NCBI GenBank assembly: GCA_030063045.1
Contig: JAQSEB010000004.1
Coordinates: 3,596,001 to 3,660,000 of the forward strand
Reading direction: 5' to 3'
Source of the DNA: Pratylenchus scribneri
Lineage: Eukaryota > Nematoda > Chromadorea > Rhabditida > Pratylenchidae
DNA: 64,000 nt
Shown here one piece after another: positions 11,601 through 22,089 of this stretch. A program made the position numbers and the translations under genes. How positions within the stretch are numbered: position 1 is the stretch's first letter; each line of letters opens with the position of its first letter. A model generated the notes under the pieces. It was not told where the DNA came from, made no database searches, and saw only the letters and a list, made by a program, of their open reading frames with translations.

Positions 11601-14600
11601 TGTTTTTCCCTTTCCGGAAAATGTTCGCCAAGTTTTAATTCTTTCCGGAAAATGTTCGCCAAGTTTTAATTCTTTCCGGAAAATGTTCGCCAAGTTTTAA
11701 TTCTTTCCGGAAAATGTTCGCCAAGTTTTAATTCTTTCCGGAAAATGTTCGCCAAGTTTTAATTCTTTCCGGAAAATGTTCGCCAAGTTTTAATTGTTTC
11801 CGGAAAAATGTTCGCCAAGTTTTAATTCTTCCCGGAAAAATGTTCGCCAAAATGTTTTTCCCTTTCCGGAAAATGTTCGCCAAGTTTTAATTCTTTCCGG
11901 AAAATGTTCGCCAAGTTTTAATTCTTCCCGGAAAATGTTCGCCAAGTTTTAATTCTTTCCGGAAAATGTTCGCCAAGTTTTAATTCTTTCCGGAAAATGT
12001 TCGCCAAGTTTTAATTCTTTCCGGAAAATGTTCGCCAAGTTTTAATTGTTTCCGGAAAAATGTTCGCCAAGTTTTAATTCTTTCTGGAAAAATGTTCGCC
12101 AAGTTTTAATTCTTTCCGGAAAATGTTCGCCAAAATGTTTTTCCCTTTCTGGAAAATGTTCCTAAAAATATTTTCTCTCTTTTGTATCATTAAATCAATT
12201 TTAAATACCGTATGCTTTTTAAAAAAATTATTCCAACTTTTTTAACTAATGCTACAATTTTGCATTTTTAACCGACACAATAATTTTGCACTAATAATAT
12301 TTATGGAAAAAAAATCACCTAGAATCGCCAATTGTGTCCAGTTCCATTTTCATTGCCTTTGGTGGAATTGCAAGTGTAAAAGGCAAGTCTTGGTCACGAA
12401 AATGGACACTATTCCCTGCTTCCGACATGGAATAAAGCGTAAAATTTGCCTATAAATGATTGAATAAATTTATTTCAATCCATTTTCCCATTTCAAATAC
12501 ATTAATTGTGCCGGCCAATGCTTGGCGCATTTCCCTCTGGGCATTGACCATCGAAAATTTATGCAATGCTCGAGTGGCGAAAAATGTGTCCAATGCATTT
12601 TCGTATTGCCGTCCATTGTCTTGCTGCTCAATCAACCAATTTGCCATTGCTTCCAAGTCGAATTCATTCTTCCAAAATCGATAAATACTTTGATCTTGGC
12701 TGTAGGCCAACAATGCAAGGGCATTCACCAACACATTCGAACTCTGATGAGAGAAATCCATTAATTTAATATGATAGTTTGCCTTAAAATTCACCTTTTC
12801 AAAACTTTTTTCCAACAAATTATTAGCTCTCTGTTCATTGCCCACTTGCCAATATGGCACTTGATCATCATTCTGTGTTCTCGATGCTAATTTTGAACGC
12901 ATTATGGACCTTCATAATTGTAATTAATATATAAAAATGAATTCTTTTTTTTAACCTAGTTCCGGCTGTCGACATATACGCCAATGCGGCAACCACTCGA
13001 ACATCGTATTGGCTATTCAAATCAATTGAACGATAGAATGATGAATGAAGTCGTTTCCACGCTTCCTTCGCCAAATAATTCAAAAAATTTTATTTTAAAG
13101 AAAAATTCTTAAATTTTCTCTAGTAAAACTCACTGCTGAACATGAATAGGCGGAACAATCCAATGCAACTTGTACCATCAAAGCTTCCATAAATAAGCGA
13201 CGATCCGTTTCATTCGTCTTCAATAGAATTAAAAACATTTTGAACATTTTCTGCTCCAATTTCTCACAAATTGGACGAATGAATCAAGATCCCATTCATT
13301 TGTTGGCAAACTACCATTCAAAAGTTGTTGAACGGATTGGGCCAAATATTGAATTGGACCGCATACCTTAAATGGTATTATTCAATTATTTAGAAGATAA
13401 TCCATACAAATTCATCGGATGCCCTTTGTTCGCATAAAAGGGAAGTGGCCAAAGTAGTTAACATTAGGGTTGCGCTCCCGTCCCCGCGGGGGTCACCCCC
13501 GACGGGGGCCCCCGCGGGGGTTTGAGTCTCACCCCCGTCCCACTCCCGAAGGTCCACCCCCGATCACTCCCGCCCCCCGAACCTCCACCCCCGCGGGGGT
13601 ACGGGGGTGAACATGCACCTCATATTATTGGATTTTTTCCTGGAAAATGGGAAATGTCAAGGAAATTTTGAGCAAATTTTTATAAGCTTTTTAAATTTTT
13701 TTTGTTTAAATTTATCGCTGTCTACTATTTGACTAAAATTTTTCGCTGCGCGGCAATTTTTGGACAAAAATTTGGGATTTCTACCTTCTTATAGAGTTAT
13801 AGAGAAAGTAAAATTCATGAGTCATATGATATACCATCCGACTCCTCTCGTCGAGCTGAGTTCAATGGTACCAAAATTATGGCCCGGACTTTACCCGTTG
13901 AAAAGTTATGATTTCAGGATCATCGAAAAAGTGCTTGGTCCCCCTATGGGTCGAAAGAATTTTTTCGGTCAAATTATACTTCATCGACGCGTCTCGATGA
14001 GAGAAACTCAAATCTATCATGTTTTCCCATAAAACTCAAAAATAAAAAAGTTATAGCCATTTTAGTCTCGCTGGAATGTGTTGGAACTGCGGAGGAATAT
14101 AAGAATGGACTCCGGAGTGTGCGTGGCCGAAGCGCGGGAACTGGACGCTCGTCTGGTCGCGCGGAGGCGGAGCACACGGAGGAGTCCACTCTGAAATGCC
14201 CACCGGAGCAGTTCCAATCCGTATTTCCTTTGCGCGACTCTAACTTTTTTATTTTTGCATTTTATGTGAAACCAATAACATTTTCGTAATCAGCTCTCGA
14301 GCTGCGTCGATTGAGTTATAATATGTCCGAAAATTTTTTTTGAAAATTTTCATCCCATAGGGGGACCCTTCACTTTTGCGTTTTTTAGTTGTTTATCATT
14401 CTGTAACATCAGAACTCGTAAAGTCCGGACCATAATTTTGGTACCATTGAACTCAGCTCGACGAGAGGAGTCGAATGGTATATCGTATGATCCCTATATC
14501 TTACTTTCGCTATACGGTAGGGCGCCCAAAAATTTTTCTTCAAAAAATTTTTTATGTGAAAAATAACAGATTTACACTACCCCCGCCCCCGCGGGGATCC

Positions 14601-17600
14601 CCGCGGGGGTCCCCGTCAAGGTCACCCCCGTCCCCGCCCCCGAAGGTGCCACCCCCGATCACCCCCGCCCCCGTCCAACTCGCCCCCGAACCTCGGGAGC
14701 GCAACCCTAGTTAACATCAAAAATTGAATCAAACATTCATTGAATCCAAAAAATTGGACTCACCAAACTTCGTTCCTGTGGCACTTTTGGCTTTATATAT
14801 TCACCAAAACCACAAGGCAGATTATGGCCTTGGCAATCGGAAAAGGTGAGCAATTCGGACAGCAAATTGCCTAATTGACTTTCCCTTGCTTCTATCCAAT
14901 CGCGGTCAATACTTTCCAATATGGCTTCCTCTTCATCAGCCAATAGGCCCCCTCCCCCAATTGTCAATAATGCTCGCAATGATTTCAATTCATAACTTGT
15001 CTGGGCCAACGCCTTCAGCAAATTTGGCAGGGAATAACCTTAAATGATATGTATAATAGGGAATCCAATGAATTAGGATTAATTTGCCTTGAAGTGGTCG
15101 ATCCTCTTCAACCAAAATTTGGCCCATTTTCCTTCCTCTACTTTTCCTCTTCTTTTTTCTCCCATCCAAACTCCTTTCAACTCTATCCAAATTGGAATCA
15201 GCCGATGCCAGCGAATTGAATGAAGGTCGATTTTTGACCCGATGGAGTTGGTTTGGATGTGGGGAAAGTGGTGAGGAGACTGAGAGGAGTTCGGTGGAAA
15301 GTGCCGGAGGGAATGAAGCAACGAATTTGGAGAATTCCACGCCAATATTGAAGAGACGACGGCCAGCAGCGTTGATTTGAACCTGAAAGAAAATGAGGAA
15401 ATTGGCCAAAAAGTGCAAATATTTTGATATACTTTTGTTTGGACTGGTCGTTGATGCCATATTTCCTGCCCTTCGGCATCATCCAATGGTTGTTGCTGAC
15501 TGTAGGTTATCACATCCGGCGAAGATTGCAGCAGCCAATAATGATGGGCCAATTGTGGAATCGATGTACTGCTTGTGGTCCCGCCCCTCTCTCCTTCTTC
15601 GCCTAAAACCTCCTCCAATGTTGGCTGTTCAATTTTTCTTCGTTTATAGACCACAATTTGTCGATAATGTTCCTCCAAATCGACTCGACGGCTCACTTTA
15701 ATTTGCTTTACAATTCGATCAAATACCTATAAAATAAAATATATTTAAATTGTCCATCACCCAATTTCCACCTGAACATTTCCATCGCGGCAATGCCAAT
15801 CATAGCCTTTCAAAACTTTTTCTGCTCTCAATTCAAAGGAAAGATTGTGCATTCCTTGACGCAAAAATCGTACAAAGAATCGTTTTTGCTGGACAGGATT
15901 TTGTTGAGTCAATTCGATTCGGGTAAATTCCGTCTCGCCAATTCCCCCATCTCGGCCAACATCGCCGCATACGGCTGGCGACAATCCTCGAAAGCAAACG
16001 GCCAATCTCCTACCGGATTCATTCAAATTCTCGGCACTAACTGTCACAGTCACCGGCACAGTTTCATTGATGTAAATATGCGGGAATATGTCCACATCCA
16101 TAAATACTAAAATGGAAATTTAGGTGAATAAATCCAAGAAAATATTCTACCATCTCTTTGGATGAACAATGATTGGCTTGGTACTCGACAAATATCCGCC
16201 CTTCCAGGCGACCAAAATTTTGGCATAAATCGCCACTCCGTCACGGAATGTGGAGCATTCAGCCGTAAAGCCAATGAACCATTTTCGCCAATTTGAAAAT
16301 CTTCAAAAAGCCAAACTTCTGGGAAAAAGTCGCGCAAAATGAGCTCATTTTCCTCATTCATTTGTAGCTCTTGCTTTTCTTTGCCCGGTTGACCCTTCAA
16401 AATGAATAATTTTTTAATGAAATGATTTTTATTTTCACTTTTAAATCGGCAAATTCTTCATTATTTCTTCCCATTGCCGGTGTTTTTTGCGCATTCATTG
16501 TTGGCCTTCGCATCATCCACATCACTGAAGGCCCGCTGATCTTCACTCGGGGTTCCCCTTCATCCTCCTGGGATGGAGGTGGTGATTGTGTTTGGGGAAC
16601 AGTGCCTCGATTTTCCTTCAAAAAACGATTTGCCGATTCCTTTTTCCGTTTTTGGCGTTCACATTCTTCCTTTAATGAATTTAATTAAAAACAATAGGGA
16701 AAATATTCAAAAAATACCTTTAATTCTCGTCGACATTCCTCTGAAAAACGTGATGCACTCATTTTGTGCCCTTTTTGGAAAGGAATTCGGGAATTTATGC
16801 CGTCATTCCCTTTTTCTTCTTCCTCATCATCATCTGCCGGACATTGAGGTGCTAATTTGCCGGCCAATTTGCAAATGGCTTTTCTCCTCTCAAAAAGGCC
16901 GTTCAAATCCAATAAATTGGAAAACCAAGCAAAATTTTCATTCAAAGTTCGATCATCCGGATCCGGAATCAAAAATTCGGCGAATGCCCAAAGTTGGCCA
17001 TTTGTTGAGGAAATTGTCGAGCTGGGGTGGAGAAGGGCTTCGAGGCGGCTATCTTCATTAAAAAGGATAAATATTAATACTTATTAATGTAAATGATTAA
17101 CCAAAAACATGCAAAGTGGCCAAAGAATTTGGACGAGCCTTTAAGCTAACATTCAATGCCACGCCAACACTCAAATTTGCCCGTGGGATTGTCAGTCCAT
17201 ATTCCTGAAAATTAAATTTTTTAAAATAATTTTTATTCCTTTTTCCTAATATTTCCCCTCTATTTGGGTCATTTCAACCATTCTAAACCGACTCATCCTC
17301 TTTCCATCCATCCAAAGTGGCATGGATTTATTCGTTTCCCCCTAGGCGATGGATTTGTTCATCCCCTCTCAAATAATAGATCGATTCCCCACATCCAAAT
17401 ATAAAATCGTTCTTTTTCCCATCGATGGATTAATTTATGAATAAATTTGCAAATAATTTCTGTTGAAATGATCATTCAAAATATTCTTATTATTTCGATA
17501 TTTTTGATCCAACTTAAAGGTTAGTCCTTTAATTAAATATTTTCTTAATTTATTTCCTCTCATTAATTCAAAGCCATCTCAGCCTCATCCATTTTTTATG

Positions 17601-20600
17601 GTGGAATTCCTGTGCCCGGCCGACGAATTCCGGCCATTCGTTCATTCGAACTTTTCATTAACACTTGTCGATCATCTCCAATGCTCGAAAAACTTTCCCA
17701 AGTCTAATGGAAACTCACAAAATTAACTTTTCCTTATTTTTAAGTTAATTCGAAATGTGAATGCCGATCAAATTGCGGACAAAATGCAAAGAAATTTGTA
17801 TTTTGCGGTCGATGATTTGGACATTGGGGCAATAATGGGGAAATGGTATACGGTAGGTGGGGACTGAATATAATTCATTCTATTTAATTTATTTTAGATG
17901 ATTTATGAGCCAAGTGTTCAACCGGATCATTGTATTGTCACAAAATGTATTTATTCCCTTCATTTATTCACTCTACAATTAATTTTTCAGTCAATTTGAT
18001 GGATAAAAATGCAAATTTTGGGGCATTTTCCGTCCTCCAATATTCCCTTCGGCCCAGCGATGCGTCCATTCGAATTTCCCATGGAATTGGCCGAAAATAT
18101 GGACCTGACCCTAGTTCACTGTTAATCAATACTGGACAACAGGGAGAGCCTTGTCCATGTTTGATCACCCAAAAATAAATAACCCTTTTCAAAACTAAAT
18201 TCAGATTTTCCAATTAAGGCCGGACCAATTCGGCCAAAAGATGGGAAATATGCTTATTTGGTGTTGACCCAGGCTTTGAAGCAGCCAACACTGGTTTTGG
18301 CCCGGGATCCGGATGAATTCGACGCAATTTATGGGAATGAAGTGCGCCAATATTTGACCCAATTTGGATATTGGCATAATCCGCTGACCGGAGGGGAATT
18401 GAGGGAGGCGGATTGGACAAAATGCGCAAAGGAATCACCGTTTTATGCGGAAATTGAGGATGAAGATGGATTATTGGATGGAAGGGAATAGTTTGGATTT
18501 ATTGATTATCTATTCGTATTTTGTTTTAGTGATGAGTTTCAAAAAAATATAAAAATTAAATAATATTTGAATTAAAACAATCTTGAACTAAAATTTTTGC
18601 AAATCTAGTCTTTCTTTAATTAAAATCTTCCCATCAAATCAATTCGTCTTTTTTATTTCTACACTTTTTGAGGAACCCAAAATTTTGTATTTTTTTTTCG
18701 TAAATATTACTGTACCATTTAATTACCTCATTTGGGCATTCGCCGGTGCGCACAATGAAAAGGCGCATATCCATCAACCATTTTCCATTTTCCCCATTTC
18801 GTCCGAAAACATAAAGAACACAATGTCCGGTTCGCATTCGGCCATTGATTGGCAAAAGAATTCGGCCACCATCCGGCACTTTGTCCACCACAACCACTTC
18901 CCTTCCATTATTGCAAATAAACTGGAATAAATTTGAATATTCAAATTCCCATTTTAATTTGAATTTACCGCAAAATTCAAATTATTTTGCCTTTCCCCAA
19001 TTTGTGACACTTTTGCTTCCAGCACTTCTCCCTCCATAAAATCTACTCGATTTGGGCTAATTTCAATCAAAGACATTTCGAGAAGGTCAAAATTTCGAAT
19101 TAAAGGAAGCACAAGGGTTTCGGCCAAACTAAAATTGCCATCGGCCAATTGGCGACGTGCCTTCAAAATTTTTGGGTAAATGAATTCAATGAATCTTTAA
19201 CATACCCTAATAATATAGGCCAAACATTTTTTGTCCACTTCCAATTCCACAATTGTGCCCAATCTTTGTATCAATGAATGGTTCAATCCATTTAGACTGC
19301 TCTCTTCCGAAATGCATTGGCTCACCAATTCCACTCGACCTTCCTTCACAGATTCCAGGGAACTTAGCAATTTTAACTAATAAATTAATATCTATCATAA
19401 TTTGGACAATATTCACATAAATGTGCAATTTTTGGGTTCTCTCCGTGTATGCCGGCCTCAATGGAATCTGTCAAATTAATTTTAATTAATTAATAAATTC
19501 CGCTTTCCAAAACCATTTCGAATCCGGCCGCAAATGGATCCCATTCCCTGGCCGTATTCCCAGTTTGCAAAGTTCCTCTTTCGTACACTTCAGCAAATAT
19601 TTTTATTTTCTGCCTTTTCCCAGAACATCCTCTCAAATCCACTTGTCCCGACCAATGTCCAGCATTCAACTTAATTTATTTAATATTTTCTCATAATATT
19701 AAGGAAAAATATATATTTATACCATTTTTACCCCAATTTATATATTTTTTAGCCCCAAAAGTAGTTTTTTTTTGACTTCTAATAAGAAGAACCAGCGGGC
19801 GAGCCCGCTGGTTCTTAAAGCGGTGACGGAAGGAATACGTGGGGAAGGTGTGGGGAAAGCGCTATCGCGCTTTAAAAGATTCCTAGGAGGGTTATATTTA
19901 CTTTAGAATCCATTCCCTATATTTTTGATAAAAATCCAACTCGCGCTGAACCGGTTTAAAAATTTGAACCGGTTTAATTTTCAAATTAAACCTCAAATTC
20001 GTAATCCCCATCATCGAAAACCCCTAAAAAAATTATCTGACCATGGTGGGATTCGAACCCGCGACCTCCGTCCTCATCCACCCATCTTCGCCAATCGGCC
20101 ATGAAGGAAAAAATGCCGAGGTACCAAATTTTGCCGGACTCCACAGCCCTGGGTTTTGAAGATAGACCCCACAAACCATATATCATTTTGTAGCTAAGAC
20201 TCCAACTTAGGTTCCTAGAATAACAATGGCTATCGAAAAATCAAAAGGAAAAAAGTTTTACCTGGGCAAACCGAAAAAGTTCAATTTTTTAAACCGGTTT
20301 TTGGCTAATATCTCGAAACCGGGAAACTCAATCGAAACGCCTGATTTATTTCAGATGCGCAATGGAATTGTGCGTCTTTTAAAAAAAAAGATCACGAAAA
20401 TCGGTTGGGTAGAACTTCCAAAACTTGAAAAAATTAACGTAACTCAAATTTTTTTTAATATTATATAAATCAGAAACCAGTTTTAGGCCCATCTAACCTA
20501 TACCATTTTGTAGATCTCATTGAGACACATTGAAAGGTATATAAAATGTCAGGTTATGGCCCAAATTAAAATTGTAAAATATGGTTTAAATGGTTTGTTC

Positions 20601-22080
20601 AGTTTTGATTTAAATTAATAAGAAATTTATATGCCAAAAGAAGCGACTCGATGAGATCAACAAATTGGTATAGATGGGGTTTATAGGTATAAAACCGGTT
20701 TCTGATTGAAGTCAAAAAACAACTTGGGGTTAAAAAATTTTAAAAATTGGGTAAAAAATGCTTTCAAAATATTATTCTCACGTGTGCTGACAGCAATTTC
20801 CTTGCCCCAACAATGTTGTTGTTGTTTTCCCTTCCCACAGTAATATTATTGCCTTTTGGCATTGGAGCACATCGAAGGGTCAATTCCCCATTCACCGCCA
20901 TTCCATGGGCAAATCTACCAATTGAATTATTTTTTGGATTATTTTTTTGGATTAAATTTGCCTGGAAAATACGTTGACCATTATGACCAATGGGGATTGG
21001 CCTCGAATTTCCGCCAAATCCATCAAAATATGGAATTTTGGTATTTCTAAAATAAATTGGATAATTTCAATTAATGCTAATTATTTCCATTTTTGACCAT
21101 ATTCCTCCACCCGAATTGTTGTTTGGAATCGATTTGAACTGCATTCATTTTTGCCATCACCATCCACCGCAAATGCCACAATTCGCCAAATTCCAAAACG
21201 AAGGAACTAAATTAATATGGCCCAAAATAATCTCCAATTACTTTCTTGTTTTTTTTTTTACTTTTGGCAAATCGAAATATTCGGCCAAGAATCCAATGCC
21301 GTATTTTTTCCTCCCTTCCTCCCCTTCCAATTGAACATTTCCATCATTTGCCAACAAATTGCCTCGATTTGTTTTGTTAAAAATGCGAAATCCATTTGGA
21401 TCCTGTGAAATAATGGAATCAAAAAATAAATATTTATTCAGACCAGCAATTGGAATTGGACCAATCCTTTGTAGATTTGGCCATTGCTGGTCAAAGGCAA
21501 TGCCCGAATATTCACTGCATTTAGGATTATTCTCAATTAATATTCCAATGTTTTACCCCTCTCTTCCGGCCTATAGAACACTTTGTCGGTTTGCAAATGA
21601 ATTTGCCGAATGTCGGATGCACCGGCCAAAACTGTGGTAAAATGTTGGTGGCCATCCACTCGAATTGAAATGTAATAATTTTGAAATGGACGGCCCCTCG
21701 GGTCCAAACGAGGGACGGGCACTTTGAATGCGTGGGTCCCTTCTGTGTTTTGGATTTAATTTATTTTTAAAATAACAATTCCCAAATTAACTCGTTGAAT
21801 GTGCCGTTTCACTGAATATTTCACTTTTTTGCCCTCCAGCATTTTCGCCTTCCACTTTCAGCAAAATATTCACCGACTAAATAAATTTTAAATTATTTTA
21901 AATTATTTTTAATTATTTTAAATTAATTAAATTATTTTAAATTATTTTAAATTATTTTAAATTATTTTAAATTATTTTAAATTATTTTAAATTATTTTTA
22001 ATTTTATAATTACATTGTTGCCAAAATTTGGGACAAAATTGAGATTATCAAGGGAAGGAGGGAAAATAATTTGGTGGGAT
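8678..22080 (-). CDS. complement C3/alpha-2-macroglobulin-type protein with C345C tail
   Basis: Giant multi-exon gene of the C3/A2M superfamily of secreted proteins. In order: MG1-MG2 (about 22.0-21.3 kb: SVNILLKVEGENAG, IHLQTDKVFYRPEE, VNIRALPLTSNGQIY, DPNGFRIFNKTNRGN); MG3-MG6 (about 21.2-17.1 kb); a Cys-poor anaphylatoxin-like stretch with four cysteines (about 16.9-16.6 kb, CKLAGKLAPQC ... EECRRELK, EECERQKRK); MG7 with FFPEVWLFEDFQIGENG (about 16.35 kb); CUB; the thioester domain (about 15.0-12.3 kb, with ALLAYSQDQS and WLIEQQDNGRQ); MG8 with IQIEHGLFTGF (about 10.2-9.7 kb); a RRRRR site; and a C345C/NTR end (GVCTCAELSC, FLLIG, TDCQELF), stop at 8678-8680. The thioester motif GCGEQ is replaced by GFGEY (about 14805), so no thioester can form. 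The signal-peptide exon was not found; 22080 is where recognisable coding sequence begins. The gene hosts a lipocalin gene and several repeats in its introns. Confidence 0.85.
10526..12165. repeat. 31-bp satellite array in C3-like intron
   Basis: About 53 units of 31 bp fill an intron between the thioester-domain end (about 12325) and the MG8 start (about 10380). A unit reads GTTTTAATTC, TTTCCGGAAA, ATGTTCGCCAA. Variants include TTG or TTCC for TTCT and an extra A before TGTTCG. A distinct junction unit (CCAAAATGTTTTTCCC) occurs near 11121, 11311, 11596, 11848 and 12130, marking higher-order blocks of about 190-285 bp. The same unit forms the array at 28628-29514. Confidence 0.95.
13466..14708. 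mobile_element. foldback DNA transposon with GC-rich ends
   Basis: The ends AGGGTTGCGCTCCCG (13466) and CGGGAGCGCAACCCT (ending 14708) are perfect inverted repeats. They are flanked by AGTTAACATT (13456-13465) and AGTTAACATC (14709-14718), a 9/10 target duplication as seen for Mutator-type elements. About 120 bp inside each end is a C- or G-rich tract of CCCCCGCGGGGG-type blocks, unlike the AT-rich surroundings. About 13755-13910 and 14400-14540 form a second long inverted repeat around GTACCAAAATTATGG, and the centre (14075-14215) is itself palindromic. No transposase frame is present, so it is non-autonomous. It sits in the intron after the thioester motif exon of the C3-like gene. Confidence 0.85.
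17468..18491 (+). CDS. secreted lipocalin-domain protein nested in C3-like intron
   Basis: Six exons on the plus strand encode about 263 residues. The ATG at 17468 starts a signal peptide (MIIQNILIISIFLIQL), followed by a proline/arginine-rich pro-region. IGAIMGKWYT (about 17815-17850) is the lipocalin N-terminal GxW motif; MIYEPSVQPDHCIVTK and FNLMDKN follow across two introns. The last exon (18207-18491) reads KDGKYAYLVLTQAL and TLVLARDP, as in the later strands of the barrel, then YLTQFGYWHNPLTGGEL and a TAG stop. Lipocalins bind small hydrophobic ligands outside the cell. The whole gene lies in an intron of the C3-like gene, between its exons near 17.2 and 18.7 kb, on the opposite strand. 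Splice phases agree at every junction. Nematode lipocalins of similar layout are known; I cannot assign a specific ortholog. Confidence 0.8.
19773..20475. mobile_element. repeat block with hairpin and SINE copy B
   Basis: This block lies in an intron of the C3-like gene. It begins TGACTTCTAAT, the same terminus as the MITE family. A perfect 14-bp-arm palindrome (19787-19816, around AACCAGCGGGC) and a second short palindrome AGCGCTATCGCGCT (about 19858) follow. 20025-20205 is a tRNA-like SINE copy on the minus strand with B box GGGTTCGAATCCC and A-box-like TGGCCGATTGGCG. AACCGGTTT motifs recur around 19950-19975 and 20283-20300. An 80-codon plus-strand frame (20226-20468) has no recognisable domain. 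Confidence 0.5.
20480..20727. mobile_element. palindromic MITE, copy 1
   Basis: The two halves are imperfect inverted repeats: CATTTTGTAGATCTCATTGAGACACATTGAA on the left and CGACTCGATGAGATCAAC on the right, with AAACCRGTTT near each end and a TTGAAGTCA end. Related copies are at 28168-28433 and 38820-39072. No coding capacity. It lies in an intron of the C3-like gene. Confidence 0.7.
21885..22005. repeat. AAATTATTTT microsatellite
   Basis: About ten imperfect copies of the decamer AAATTATTTT lie between two 5' exons of the C3-like gene. Confidence 0.9.
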
Positions 22081-22089
22081 ATTTTTGGG

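Noticed and set aside
10526..12165. CRISPR-like array
   Set aside because: Units are contiguous with no unique spacers, and the host is a eukaryote; it is satellite DNA.
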